Below are positions 1 to 8,465 of a DNA stretch of 64,000 nucleotides, in pieces (position 1 is the first letter of the stretch; each line of letters starts with the position of its first letter). Under the pieces are notes generated by a model. That model did not search any database, was not told the DNA's origin, and was given only the letters and a program-made list of their open reading frames with translations. A program made the translations under genes and the position numbers. Origin of the DNA: Ancylobacter amanitiformis (lineage in GTDB: Bacteria; Pseudomonadota; Alphaproteobacteria; Rhizobiales; Xanthobacteraceae); contig NZ_JAUSVR010000010.1 of assembly GCF_030814815.1 (NCBI RefSeq), positions 1 to 64,000 of the forward strand. Reading direction: 5' to 3'.

Positions 1-404
1 TTGATGATGTGGCCGCGACGCCGCGTGCGCATGCCAGGCAGCACCGCCTTGATCATCGCGACGGGCCCGAAGACGTTGGCCGCGAACTGACGCTGAAGAT
101 CATCCATGGACGATTCCTCCAATACGCCCTCATGGCCATAGCCGGCATTGTTTACCAGCACGTCGACCAAGCCTACTTGCCGCTCGGCATCCGCCACAGC
201 GGCCGGGATGGCGTCGAAATCGGTCACGTCGAGCACCAGTGGGTGGGCGCGACCAGGCGCGAGTGCGGCGAACACCTCGGCGTCTCTGGTCCGCCGCACG
301 GTGCCGATCACATGGCGGCCCGCTTCAAGCGCGCCGAGGGCGAAGGCTCGCCCGAGGCCGGAACTGACGCCTGTGATGAGAAATGTCTTGGGGGCGGAAG
401 CCAT
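1..404 (-). CDS. SDR-family oxidoreductase, 3' end cut by window edge
   Basis: Reading leftwards from the ATG at 404, the protein begins MASAPKTFLITGVSSGLGRA, the classical short-chain dehydrogenase Rossmann start with the TGxxxGxG cofactor motif. An LVNNAG motif and a following conserved Asn-containing stretch appear further in. About 134 residues are visible; the catalytic YxxxK lies beyond the window. The family uses NAD(P)H to oxidise or reduce alcohols and ketones; the substrate is unknown. It is divergent from the TetR gene starting at 453, with a perfect palindrome between them, so it is the likely target of that repressor. Confidence 0.88.
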   Translation of the reverse strand, partial: MASAPKTFLITGVSSGLGRAFALGALEAGRHVIGTVRRTRDAEVFAALAPGRAHPLVLDVTDFDAIPAAVADAERQVGLVDVLVNNAGYGHEGVLEESSMDDLQRQFAANVFGPVAMIKAVLPGMRTRRRGHII

Positions 405-427
405 GGTACAACTCCGGTGATGATCAG

Positions 428-447
428 ATCTATATCATGATATAGAT
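428..447. promoter_or_regulatory. 20 bp perfect palindrome, putative TetR operator
   Basis: The half-site ATCTATATCA is followed directly by its exact reverse complement, giving a 20 bp uninterrupted palindrome. It ends 5 bp before the start of the TetR gene and lies 24 bp upstream of the divergent SDR start. Its AT-rich composition stands out against the GC-rich surroundings. TetR proteins typically bind such sites and repress both divergent promoters, so it probably serves both genes. Confidence 0.75.
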
Positions 448-452
448 AAGCC

Positions 453-1079
453 ATGACAGGAAACAAGACCCAGGCAGCGCCGACCGCCGCGCGCGGCGAG
501 CCGGTTCGCCAGCGTGTGTTGGACGCCGCCGAACGGCTGCTTCGCGACGGCAAGGCCGATTTCTCGATGCGCGACCTCGCAGCCGAAGCCGGGGTCAGCT
601 TTGCGACGCCGTTCAATCAGTTCGGCAGCAAGGCGGCGATCATGCACGCCCTGTCGGGCCGGCGGATCGATATGATGGCCAGGCGCTTTGCCGAGATGTC
701 GCCGCCGGCCGATGCTGCCGGCAGGGTCCTGCTGGCGATCGACACGGCGGTCCAGGTGATGCTGGAGGAGCCGGAGATAAACCGGGTTGTGATGGGCTGG
801 ATCGGCACAGCCGGTCCGTCCCCCGGAAAGGTCCTGGCGCACTCCACGACCTTATGGTCGCTGGCGCTGGGAGCCGGGGAAGGCTTGGCCGTGGCGGACA
901 GGGAGCGCGCGCTGTGTTGTCTGCCGGAACAGCTCGCCTTCGCCTTTCGCGGGGTTCTGTCGTTCTGGACCGCCGGCGAACTGCGGGATGAGGAACTTAC
1001 CTCGCAGGCAAGAGAAATGGCGAAGACATTGCTTCTCGGATTCGCTGGACGGCCGCACATCAGCGATTCCGCCCCATAG
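453..1079 (+). CDS. TetR/AcrR-family transcriptional regulator
   Basis: This 208-residue protein has the standard TetR layout. An N-terminal helix-turn-helix at about residues 18-62 (VLDAAERLLRDG...SMRDLAAEAGVSFATPFNQFGSK) is followed by an all-helical ligand-binding domain. The recognition helix has an unusual FATPFNQFGSK in place of the common xxTxYxHFxxK. The gene is divergent from an SDR oxidoreductase and starts immediately after a perfect palindrome, so it very likely controls that SDR and itself. The inducer cannot be deduced. Confidence 0.9.
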   Translation: MTGNKTQAAPTAARGEPVRQRVLDAAERLLRDGKADFSMRDLAAEAGVSFATPFNQFGSKAAIMHALSGRRIDMMARRFAEMSPPADAAGRVLLAIDTAVQVMLEEPEINRVVMGWIGTAGPSPGKVLAHSTTLWSLALGAGEGLAVADRERALCCLPEQLAFAFRGVLSFWTAGELRDEELTSQAREMAKTLLLGFAGRPHISDSAP

Positions 1080-1178
1080 GCCGCCGTGCGGCCGTCAAAG
1101 CCGACCGGCAAGCAACAAGCCTACGCGTCGAAGCGGCGCCCGTTTGCCCCTTCAGTCGGCGGCTCTCCTGTTCGGGGC

Positions 1179-1667
1179 TTACCCAGCCGCGCGCCAGCCC
1201 TGCTTGCGCAGATGGATGATCTGAGCGGTCAGTCCGACGACGAGCATGGCGAAAAGGCCGGCCAGGGCGCCCAGGAGGAGCGGCGACTTCGGATCGGTAA
1301 CCAGGGGATGGCCATCCGGGACGCGGCGAAGCGTTTCGCTGACGCTCGGCACCATCAAAAGAAACACCGTCAGGGTGAGGAAAATCGTCTCGAAATAGGT
1401 GCCCGCGCGGCCGAATTGCGGGACGTGGCCGATGCCATATCCGGCCAGCAGCAGCAGGAGCGTCGCCGCGCCGATGCCGTAGCTTACTGGCTCACGGGCA
1501 ACCAGAAACACGGTTGTCGCGCCGATCAGCATCGAAACGAAATAAAGGGCGCCGGGCACCGAGCGCGGCACGATCCTGCCGTGGCGGGCGAGCATGTAGA
1601 TGGCGAGCGGAATGGCGGGCAGGCTGCCAAGCGTATGCACCCAGCCGAGCGGTGAAATTCCGAACAT
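1179..1667 (-). CDS. Small integral membrane protein, unknown function
   Basis: From the ATG at 1667 (MFGISPLGWVHTLG...) the protein is about 162 residues with roughly four hydrophobic segments (SLPAIPLAIYMLA, ALYFVSMLIGATTVFLVA, IFLTLTVFLLMV, LLLGALAGLFAMLVVGLTAQI). A weak AGGACA ribosome site precedes this start; an upstream in-frame ATG at 1724 would add a hydrophilic 19-residue tail that does not look coding. I do not recognise a named family. It resembles small DUF2306-like or cytochrome-b561-like membrane proteins only in topology. It lies just downstream of, and in the same direction as, the MFS exporter gene, so the two may be cotranscribed. Confidence 0.65.
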   Translation of the reverse strand: MFGISPLGWVHTLGSLPAIPLAIYMLARHGRIVPRSVPGALYFVSMLIGATTVFLVAREPVSYGIGAATLLLLLAGYGIGHVPQFGRAGTYFETIFLTLTVFLLMVPSVSETLRRVPDGHPLVTDPKSPLLLGALAGLFAMLVVGLTAQIIHLRKQGWRAAG

Positions 1668-1811
1668 GGGGTTGTCCTGTTTTCTGATCTGGTGCGATCG
1701 ATGATCCCGGTCGACGGGCGTCACGGTTTGTGCAGGCGTGCGGGTTCTCGGCTCCGATAGAGCCGCGTTATTGGGGATAGGCGCCTCTGGGCATGCGTCG
1801 TGGAGGGGATC

Positions 1812-3305
1812 TCAAACCGCCTCCTCTGCCTCGCCATGCGGAGGAGGCGCCCGCCGGACGAGGCCGATGCTCAGAGCCACGCCGCCCGTGAGACAGAAGG
1901 CGATGCAAAGGACGGAGACGATGAGCGCCTGGGTGATGGCGGCCGGATCGGTTCGCGCGCCCAGCACCTGGTAGAAGATCCCGCCGATCACGGCGACGCT
2001 GAGCGCGGTGCTGACCTGGAGGGTCGAGCTGGCGATGCCGGCGATCATGCCGGAAAAGGCCGACGCGACCCGGCCTGTCACCATCGCCATCAGGGTCGGC
2101 AGCGCGAGCCCCTGCCCAAAACCGATGATGAACAGGAGGGCGGCAAGCGGCATCGATGCGGGATGCGCGCCGGTCAGTGTCGCCGCAATGAGCCCGGCGA
2201 GACCCAGGAGCCCGACAACCTCCAGCCCCATGCCGATCGCATTGACATAGGCGCCGAATAACCGTCGGAGAAAGGGCGTCGACAGCGGCCCGAGCAGGAA
2301 TCCGGCACCAAACGGCAGGAAGACGAGGCCCGCCTGCAGCGCCGTCACATGCAGCGCGTCCTGCAGATAGACGGAGAACAGCTGGAAAAAGCTGCCGATC
2401 GAATAGAGCAACAGCGCGATCAGCAGCGCGTGGCGCAGCCCCGGTGCCCGCAAGGCGCCCGGGTCGAGCAGGGGGGCACCGCCCGCTCGTGCCAGCCGGG
2501 TCTCATAACGCCAGAACAGCCATGCCAGCAGCGGCACCGCGGCGAGCGACAGCCAGGACCAGAGCGGCCACCCAGCTTCGCGCCCCTCGATCAGCGGCAC
2601 GAGCAGCGCACCGAGCGCCAGCATCGACAGCGCCACGCCGCCGAGGTCCAGCCGGCCTGCGCCCCGCGCGCGCGTCTCTTTCAGCAGAGGTGTGCCGAAC
2701 AGCAGGACGAGCATCACCACCGGCAGGTTGATGAGGAAGATCGCCCGCCACCCCAGCCCCATCACATCCAGCGAGATCAGGACGCCGCCCAATACCTGCC
2801 CGACCACGGCGGCCAAACCGAAGACCGCACCATAGATGCCAAGCGCCAGCGGCTTCTCCCTCTCGGGGAAAATCGCCTGCACCGAGGCGAGCGCCTGGGG
2901 CGCCATCACGGCGGCCGTTACCCCCTGCAAGGCGCGCCCGGTGACCAGCACCCAGGGCGACCCGGCGAAGCCGCACAGCGTCGAGGCGGCGGCAAAGCCG
3001 ATCAGGCCGAGAAAGAACACACGGCCGCGACCGAACAGATCGCCGAGCCGCCCACCCGTTGTCAGCGTCACGGCATAGAGCGCGGCATAGGAAGCAATGA
3101 CGAGTTGCTCGGCGGAGGAGGAGGCGCCCAATTCCCCCCGGATCGAGGGGAGCGCTACATTGACGATGAAGAAGTCGAGCGGCGGCAGGAACGCGCCGAC
3201 CAGCAGGATCACGAACATCGTCCAGCGCCGCGGCTCGAGCAGGGCGTCACCGTCCCGGACCATAGCGGCCGTAAAGGCCGTGGCTTCACATGTTGTCGCG
3301 CGCAT
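1812..3305 (-). CDS. MFS drug-efflux transporter, DHA2 (EmrB/QacA, 14-TM) type
   Basis: The 497-residue polytopic protein carries an MFS motif A between TM2 and TM3 (TTGGRLGDLFGRGRVF) and the LDFFIVNVALPSI segment in TM1 typical of the DHA2 family. Its length and number of hydrophobic segments fit 14 transmembrane helices. Members are proton antiporters exporting drugs, dyes or toxic metabolites. The ATG at 3305 is preceded by GGAAAG at suitable spacing. It runs codirectionally with the small membrane gene at 1179-1667; no dedicated regulator sits directly beside it. The substrate is unknown. Confidence 0.9.
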   Translation of the reverse strand: MRATTCEATAFTAAMVRDGDALLEPRRWTMFVILLVGAFLPPLDFFIVNVALPSIRGELGASSSAEQLVIASYAALYAVTLTTGGRLGDLFGRGRVFFLGLIGFAAASTLCGFAGSPWVLVTGRALQGVTAAVMAPQALASVQAIFPEREKPLALGIYGAVFGLAAVVGQVLGGVLISLDVMGLGWRAIFLINLPVVMLVLLFGTPLLKETRARGAGRLDLGGVALSMLALGALLVPLIEGREAGWPLWSWLSLAAVPLLAWLFWRYETRLARAGGAPLLDPGALRAPGLRHALLIALLLYSIGSFFQLFSVYLQDALHVTALQAGLVFLPFGAGFLLGPLSTPFLRRLFGAYVNAIGMGLEVVGLLGLAGLIAATLTGAHPASMPLAALLFIIGFGQGLALPTLMAMVTGRVASAFSGMIAGIASSTLQVSTALSVAVIGGIFYQVLGARTDPAAITQALIVSVLCIAFCLTGGVALSIGLVRRAPPPHGEAEEAV

Positions 3306-3386
3306 GAGTGTCTTTCCGTTCTCGAACCTGAACGTCGCTGCCGCCGCTCAATTCGGGCCGCTCTCTCCGGTAGCGAGTGCCGAATC

Positions 3387-4226
3387 CTAGTTGTGCGTGT
3401 CGAAATCGGTCGCGATGGAGATGTCGCGCCAGGCGGCGATGTCGGCGCGGAAGCAGTCCAGCTTCTGCTCCGCTATCGCGTGGGCGCGCGGCCCGATCGG
3501 GAGGTGCAGCGGCGGATGCTCGGCATCGACGGCCTGCAGCATCACGGCGACGGCTTTGGCCGGGTCGCCGGCCTGCCGGCCGTTATTGGTCTCACGGTAA
3601 TGGCGTCTCGCCGGCACCGTCTCGGCATAGGCGGCGATCTCCCGCCCCGCGGCGATCATCGAGCGACCGAGAAACGCGGTACGGAAGGGGCCGGGCTCGA
3701 CGATGATGACGCTCACGCCAAGCGGACGAAGCTCTTCGGCAAGCGCCTCGGACAGGCCTTCCACCGCGAACTTGCTCGCATTGTAGAAGCCGAAACCCGC
3801 GGAGCCGGCTATACCGGCGCCGGAGGAGAGATTGACGATGCGGGCCCCGGCACGTTTGCGCAGCGCCGGCAGGGCGGCGCGGGTCGTCTCGATCAGGCCG
3901 AAGACGTTCACCTCGAACATCGGCCGATATTCGTCCGGCTGTCCTTCTTCGATCGCGCCGATGAAGCCGAAGCCGGCATTGTTGACCAGCACGTCCAGGC
4001 CACCGAACGCGCCTTCGGCCAGAGCCACGGCCTTTGCGGCGTCGCCGGCGCGGGTGACGTCCAGCGCAACGCTGCGCACCGTCTCGGGATAGCGTTCGCA
4101 TAGCGATTGCAGGCTATCCGTCGAACGCGCGGTGGCGACGAGGCGATCGCCTCGCGCGGCCACCGCCTCGGCAAGTTCCCTGCCCAGGCCCGACGAGCAT
4201 CCTGTGATCAGCCAGGTTTTCACCAT
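3387..4226 (-). CDS. SDR-family oxidoreductase
   Basis: The start at 4226 (MVKTWLITGCSSGLGRELA) is set by an AGGAGG site a few bases upstream; the longer reading frame adds a tail without coding character. The 279-residue protein has the TGCSSGLG cofactor loop, VLVNNAG, the catalytic YNASKFAVEG (Tyr-Lys) and the PG(P)F segment of classical SDRs. This subgroup often has names such as 'oxidoreductase' or 'NAD(P)-dependent ketoreductase'. It is divergent from a LysR regulator, the usual arrangement for LysR control of a neighbouring oxidoreductase. Confidence 0.9.
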   Translation of the reverse strand: MVKTWLITGCSSGLGRELAEAVAARGDRLVATARSTDSLQSLCERYPETVRSVALDVTRAGDAAKAVALAEGAFGGLDVLVNNAGFGFIGAIEEGQPDEYRPMFEVNVFGLIETTRAALPALRKRAGARIVNLSSGAGIAGSAGFGFYNASKFAVEGLSEALAEELRPLGVSVIIVEPGPFRTAFLGRSMIAAGREIAAYAETVPARRHYRETNNGRQAGDPAKAVAVMLQAVDAEHPPLHLPIGPRAHAIAEQKLDCFRADIAAWRDISIATDFDTHN

Positions 4227-4331
4227 GTTCTCCTCCTGCATGTGAGCCGAGCCCGGCGTGACCCGAGGCATGCGCTCCGGTGTCCGCGCCACTCCCGGCG
4301 GATGAGGTGAATGTAGGTGATTGGATTTGTT

Positions 4332-4349
4332 CGATAACTGACAGTATCG
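4332..4349. promoter_or_regulatory. Inverted repeat, putative LysR operator
   Basis: CGATA and TATCG flank an 8 bp spacer, and the site contains the T-N11-A core typical of LysR-type binding. It sits 33 bp upstream of the LysR start and about 105 bp upstream of the divergent SDR start, as expected for an autorepressing and activating LysR site. Confidence 0.5.
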
Positions 4350-4382
4350 TACGTTCTCCGTTCATATTTGTGAGGGGTGGCG

Positions 4383-5249
4383 ATGGAGTGGAGTGACGTC
4401 CGGATCTTTCTGGCCATCGCCCGCACCGGCACGCTGGGCGCAGCCGCCCGCGCGCTTCAGCTGAGCCATCCCACGGTCGGGCGCCGCCTTCGGGCTCTCG
4501 AAGAGGCCACCGGCCACACGCTGTTCCAGAGAACGGCCGACGGCTTCATTCCGACCGAAGAGGGAACCGCCGTCATCGCTCTGGCCGAGCAGATGGAGGA
4601 CGGCGCTCTGGCCATCGAGCGGCGATTGGCGGGGCAGGAGCAAGCCCTTCAGGGCACCTTGCGCATCTCGTCCGCCGACTGGTTTGGCGCCTATGTCCTG
4701 CCGCCCATCATCGACGATTATGCGAAGGTCTATCCGTGCGTTGATCTGGAAATTCTCACCGGCACCCGCCTGTTCAGCCTCGCGCAGCGGGAGGCCGACA
4801 TCGCTTTCCGGATCGTCCCGTTCGACAACCCCGATATCGTGCAGCGACGGCTGGTCCGTCTGCCCTATGGCGTCTACGTCGCGGCAGGCTCACCCGAGCC
4901 GGTATATGGTGATGGCGCCGGCTTCCGGCTCATCACCCACGACACGTCGACCGGCCAGTTCCCGGATATTGCCTGGCTCACCGAGAGCTTTCCGAACGCG
5001 AAGCCGCTGCTGCGGTCGAACAATCGGAACGTGCAGGGGCGGATGTGCCGCCAGGGCATCGGCATCGCCGTCCTGCCGCAGGTGGTCGGAAGTCAGATAG
5101 AGGGTCTTCGCAAGCTCGATCTGCCGGTGGAGCCACCCTCACGGGATATCTGGATGGGCTATCACCGGGACATAAGGCGCCTTCAGCGGCTGCGGGCCTT
5201 CATAACCGTCGTGACCGAACATATTGCGAAGACACCACTCCAACTGTGA
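4383..5249 (+). CDS. LysR-family transcriptional regulator
   Basis: The N-terminus (MEWSDVRIFLAIARTGTLGAAARALQLSHPTVGRRLRALE) is the LysR winged helix-turn-helix, and the remaining ~200 residues form the periplasmic-binding-like effector domain. The length (288 residues) is normal. The ATG at 4383 was chosen over an in-frame GTG at 4377 because GAGG at 4373-4376 gives correct spacing. It is divergent from an SDR gene, with a T-N11-A inverted repeat in the shared promoter, so it probably regulates that SDR. Confidence 0.92.
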   Translation: MEWSDVRIFLAIARTGTLGAAARALQLSHPTVGRRLRALEEATGHTLFQRTADGFIPTEEGTAVIALAEQMEDGALAIERRLAGQEQALQGTLRISSADWFGAYVLPPIIDDYAKVYPCVDLEILTGTRLFSLAQREADIAFRIVPFDNPDIVQRRLVRLPYGVYVAAGSPEPVYGDGAGFRLITHDTSTGQFPDIAWLTESFPNAKPLLRSNNRNVQGRMCRQGIGIAVLPQVVGSQIEGLRKLDLPVEPPSRDIWMGYHRDIRRLQRLRAFITVVTEHIAKTPLQL

Positions 5250-5372
5250 TTGCTGCAGTCGGCAATTCAGACTGAGGGCCGGTCTTCAGCGAAGAGCGGC
5301 GAGGAACTCTGGCGCTCGGGTTCTAACGCCGAGCCACGGGCGCCGCCACATGACAGGGCAAAATGCCGCTGA

Positions 5373-5470
5373 CGCGACCACATCGTGCGAATCTCAAAGC
5401 GGCGAATGTTACGCTTTCGGCAGAACAGATCGCCCGGCTTGATGAGGCGAGCGCGATCTCGCTCGTCTAG
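5373..5470 (+). pseudogene. Aldo/keto reductase C-terminal remnant
   Basis: Reading to the TAG at 5468-5470, the frame ends LKAANVTLSAEQIARLDEAS followed by a short tail. This is the characteristic C-terminus of aldo/keto reductases (L-x-A-L-x-V-T-L-S-x-E-Q-x-A-R-L-D-E-A-S). Nothing upstream encodes the rest of the barrel, so only the last ~30 codons survive. The remnant abuts an IS3-type transposase fragment on the opposite strand, suggesting loss of the gene through IS activity. Confidence 0.6.
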
Positions 5471-5535
5471 CCCCGCTCGCTGATCTGAAGGACCGCGTCC
5501 CGCTTGAAGTCCTCGGTGAAGTTCGCTTTGCCCAT
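5467..5535 (-). mobile_element. IS3-family transposase OrfA, N-terminal remnant
   Basis: From the ATG at 5535 the frame reads MGKANFTEDFKRDAVLQISE, then RG and stop. This matches the N-terminal opening of IS3/IS911-type OrfA helix-turn-helix proteins (M-x-K-x-x-F-[ST]-E-D-F-K-R-D-A-V). A GGAGGC ribosome site precedes it. The frame stops exactly at the junction with the aldo/keto reductase remnant, so the element is broken after 22 codons and no OrfB is present. Confidence 0.7.
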
Positions 5536-5725
5536 CGGGGCCTCCTTGCCTCAAAATTTAGGGAAGAAGGCGTCCAGGAATCTCGGGGCGATTCAATCGA
5601 GCGGTCGCTTGACGGTCTCGAGGCGTCCACTCTCCTGCAAATCTGCAATGGCCTCAATCACGCGCGCGATGACGTTTCGGTCGCCGCGACACGACGTTTC
5701 AGGCGCGGGAGCGCATGCCGGCTGG

Positions 5726-5759
5726 GCCAAACCTAATATTGAGCCAAACCTAATATTGA
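5726..5759. repeat. 17 bp perfect tandem duplication
   Basis: GCCAAACCTAATATTGA occurs twice head to tail. It lies about 36 bp upstream of the putative Mur operator of the sit operon. It could be a duplicated regulatory site or a simple slippage product; its AT-rich sequence differs from the surroundings. Confidence 0.85.
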
Positions 5760-5794
5760 GAATGAGTTGCAACTGATGGTCGGGCATGCCATGT

Positions 5795-5815
5795 TGCAAA
5801 TAGTTCGCAATTGCA
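5795..5815 (+). promoter_or_regulatory. Putative Mur/Fur-type metal-responsive operator
   Basis: The 21 bp site begins TGCAAATAGTT and ends CGCAATTGCA, so its ends are the inverted pair TGCAA / TTGCA. This resembles the manganese-responsive sequence bound by the Fur paralogue Mur upstream of sit/mnt genes in alphaproteobacteria. It lies 12 bp before the sitA start. A second short dyad, AGTTGCAACT, lies about 20-30 bp further upstream and may be an additional site. The assignment rests on resemblance and position. Confidence 0.55.
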
Positions 5816-5827
5816 GAAGGGGCGCTC

Positions 5828-6748
5828 ATGTTTGTTCGTATTCCCCGCCGTCTCGTCGCCGGGATCGTGAGCGTGATGGCTCTCGCGTTGATGGCGGCCC
5901 CTGCGCGCGCGCAAGAAAAATTCAAGGCCGTCACCACCTTCACGGTCATCGCCGACATGGCGCGCAATGTCGCGGGCGATGCGGCCATCGTGGAATCCAT
6001 CACCAAGCCGGGTGCGGAGATCCACAATTACGCCCCGACGCCGGGTGACATCATCAAGGCGCAGGGCGCCAAGCTCGTGCTGTGGAACGGGCTCAATCTC
6101 GAACTCTGGTTCGAGAAATTTTTCCGCAACCTCAAGAACGTGCCGGGCGTGATCGTCTCGCAGGGCGTCGAGCCCATGGGCATCGCGGAGGGCCCCTATA
6201 GCGGCAAGCCGAACCCGCATGCCTGGATGTCGCCCAGTGCCGCGCTGATCTATGTCGACAACATCCGCGATGCCTTCGTGAAATACGATCCGGCCAATGC
6301 CGAGACCTACAAGGCGAACGCCGCCGCCTACAGCCAAAAGATCACCGATGCCGTCGCCCCGATCCGCGCCGAGCTTGCCGCGATCCCGGAAAACAAGCGC
6401 TGGCTGGTGTCGAGCGAGGGCGCGTTCAGCTATCTCGCGCGCGATTTCGGCCTGAAGGAGCTCTATCTCTGGCCGATCAATGCCGACCAGCAGGGCACGC
6501 CGCAGCAGGTGCGCAAGGTGATCGACAAGGTGCGGGCCGACAACATCCCCGTCGTCTTCAGCGAAAGCACCATCTCGCCCGATCCGGCCAAGCAGGTGGC
6601 CCGCGAGACCGGCGCCCGCTATGGCGGGGTACTCTATGTCGATTCCCTCAGCGAGGCGGACGGCAAGGTGCCGACCTATATCGATCTGCTGCGGGTGACG
6701 TCGCAGACCATTGCCGAGGGTTTGGCCGACAAGAGCGGGGCGCCATGA
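5828..6748 (+). CDS. sitA: Manganese/iron ABC transporter, periplasmic binding protein SitA
   Basis: The 306-residue protein begins with a Sec signal peptide (cleavage likely near APARAQ, about residue 29) and belongs to the ZnuA/PsaA/SitA metal-binding family. The metal ligands can be placed at H66 ([10 protein letters not shown]), H131 (NPHAWMS), E197 ([10 protein letters not shown]) and D272 (VDSLSEADG). The absence of a His-rich loop and the His-His-Glu-Asp set favour Mn2+/Fe2+ over Zn2+. The SDSLSEADG-type ending and the order A-B-C-D match SitABCD. The gene is first in a translationally coupled four-gene operon and follows a candidate Mur operator. Confidence 0.93.
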   Translation: MFVRIPRRLVAGIVSVMALALMAAPARAQEKFKAVTTFTVIADMARNVAGDAAIVESITKPGAEIHNYAPTPGDIIKAQGAKLVLWNGLNLELWFEKFFRNLKNVPGVIVSQGVEPMGIAEGPYSGKPNPHAWMSPSAALIYVDNIRDAFVKYDPANAETYKANAAAYSQKITDAVAPIRAELAAIPENKRWLVSSEGAFSYLARDFGLKELYLWPINADQQGTPQQVRKVIDKVRADNIPVVFSESTISPDPAKQVARETGARYGGVLYVDSLSEADGKVPTYIDLLRVTSQTIAEGLADKSGAP

Positions 6749-7608
6749 ACGCCTCGCCACTGCCACTGGGAATCGCCGTCACCGACGTCACCGTCACCTA
6801 TCGCAACGGCCACACCGCGCTGCGCGATGCCAGCTTCACCGTGCCCACCGGCACCATCACGGCGCTGGTCGGCGTCAATGGCAGCGGCAAGTCCACCCTG
6901 TTCAAGGCGATCATGGGCTTCGTGCCGGCCTCCAAAGGCTCGATCTCGCTGCTCGGCATGGCGGTGCATCAGGCGCTGAAGCGCAACATCGTCGCCTATG
7001 TGCCGCAGAGCGAGGATGTCGACTGGAACTTCCCCGTCCTGGTCGAGGATGTCGTGATGATGGGCCGCTACGGCCATATGAACATGCTGCGCCTGGCGCG
7101 GGCGCGCGATCATGCGGCCGTGGAGGCGGCGCTGGCCCGCGTGGGCATGAGCGAGTTCCGCAAACGGCAGATTGGCGAGCTCTCGGGCGGGCAGCGCAAG
7201 CGGGTGTTCCTCGCCCGCGCGCTGGCGCAGGATGCCCGCATCATTCTGCTCGACGAGCCCTTCACCGGGGTCGATGTGAAGACCGAGGACGCCATCATCC
7301 AGCTGCTGCGCGCGCTGCGCGACGAGGGCCGCGTGATGCTGGTCTCGACGCATAATCTGGGCAGCGTGCCGGAATTCTGCGACCGCACGGTGCTGGTCAA
7401 GGGCACGGTGCTGGCCTATGGCCCGACGCGCGAGACCTTCACCCAGGCCAATCTGGAAAAGACCTTCGGCGGCGTGCTGCGCCACTTCGTGCTGGAGGAC
7501 GCGCCGCCCGGCCAGCCGCAGGCGGTGAGCCTGATCTCCGACGACGAGCGGCCCTTCGTGGTCTACGGCACGGATGACGGCACCAAGCCGGCGGCGGGCC
7601 CGCGATGA
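6745..7608 (+). CDS. sitB: Manganese/iron ABC transporter ATPase SitB
   Basis: The 287-residue ABC ATPase has a Walker A (GVNGSGKST), Q-loop (VPQSEDVDW), signature ([10 protein letters not shown]), Walker B (IILLDEPF) and H-loop (STHN). Its start overlaps the sitA stop by 4 bp (ATGA), implying translational coupling. The [13 protein letters not shown]-loop region is characteristic of the Mn/Fe/Zn transporter ATPases. It powers metal uptake through SitC and SitD at the inner membrane. Confidence 0.94.
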   Translation: MNASPLPLGIAVTDVTVTYRNGHTALRDASFTVPTGTITALVGVNGSGKSTLFKAIMGFVPASKGSISLLGMAVHQALKRNIVAYVPQSEDVDWNFPVLVEDVVMMGRYGHMNMLRLARARDHAAVEAALARVGMSEFRKRQIGELSGGQRKRVFLARALAQDARIILLDEPFTGVDVKTEDAIIQLLRALRDEGRVMLVSTHNLGSVPEFCDRTVLVKGTVLAYGPTRETFTQANLEKTFGGVLRHFVLEDAPPGQPQAVSLISDDERPFVVYGTDDGTKPAAGPR

Positions 7609-8465
7609 TGGCGCTGCTGCTGGAGCCGTTCGGCTATGGCTACATGGTCAACGCGATGTGGGTCAGCGCCCTGGTCGGCGCGGTGTGCGCGTTCCTCTCC
7701 GCCTATCTCATGCTGAAGGGCTGGTCTCTGATCGGCGACGCGCTGTCGCACGCCATCGTGCCCGGCGTCGCCGGCGCCTACATGCTCGGCCTGCCGTTCT
7801 CGCTGGGCGCGTTCTTCTCGGGCGGGCTTGCCGCTGGCGCCATGCTGCTGCTCAACCAGCGCACCAAGCTGAAGGAAGACGCCATTATCGGCATCATCTT
7901 CACCTCGTTCTTCGGCCTCGGCCTGTTCATGGTGTCGCTGTCGCCGACCTCGGTGAACATCCAGACCATCGTGCTCGGCAACATCCTCGCCATCACGCCG
8001 GAAGACACGCTGCAACTCGCCCTCATCGGGTTCGTCTCGCTCGCCGTGCTGCTCGCCAAATGGAAGGACTTGATGGTGACCTTCTTCGACGAGAGCCATG
8101 CGCGCTCGATCGGCATCAATACGACAGTGCTGAAGATCGTGTTCTTCACCCTGCTATCGGCCTGCACGGTGGCGGCCTTGCAGACCGTCGGCGCCTTTCT
8201 GGTCATCGCCATGGTGGTGACGCCGGGCGCCACCGCCTATCTGCTGACCGACCGTTTTCCCAAGCTGCTGGTGATCAGCGTGGCGATCGGTGCGCTCACC
8301 AGTTTCAGCGGCGCCTATCTCAGCTATTACGTCGACGGCGCCACCGGCGGGATTATCGTGGTGCTGCAAACCCTGATCTTCCTCACCGCGTTCTTTCTCG
8401 CGCCCCAGCACGGTATGCTCGCGGCACGCCGGCGCGCGGCGGATGCGCTGGAGGAAGCGCCATGA
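7605..8465 (+). CDS. sitC: Manganese/iron ABC transporter permease SitC
   Basis: This 286-residue permease of the ABC-3 (ZnuB/MntB) family has about eight to nine hydrophobic segments. The family-typical [25 protein letters not shown] segment follows the first helix. It overlaps sitB by 4 bp. The paralogous gene sitD follows with another 4 bp overlap, so the membrane channel is a SitC/SitD heterodimer. Confidence 0.93.
   Translation: MMALLLEPFGYGYMVNAMWVSALVGAVCAFLSAYLMLKGWSLIGDALSHAIVPGVAGAYMLGLPFSLGAFFSGGLAAGAMLLLNQRTKLKEDAIIGIIFTSFFGLGLFMVSLSPTSVNIQTIVLGNILAITPEDTLQLALIGFVSLAVLLAKWKDLMVTFFDESHARSIGINTTVLKIVFFTLLSACTVAALQTVGAFLVIAMVVTPGATAYLLTDRFPKLLVISVAIGALTSFSGAYLSYYVDGATGGIIVVLQTLIFLTAFFLAPQHGMLAARRRAADALEEAP

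Noticed and set aside
2349-4103. A 584-codon open frame on the plus strand
   Set aside because: It is antisense to the MFS and SDR genes, has the Arg/Gln/His-rich composition of a GC-rich shadow frame and no domain. The minus-strand genes have clear motifs.
7574-8461. Upstream extension of the sitD frame through sitC
   Set aside because: The sitC frame has the permease motifs. The 4 bp ATGA overlap and homology put the sitD start at 8462.
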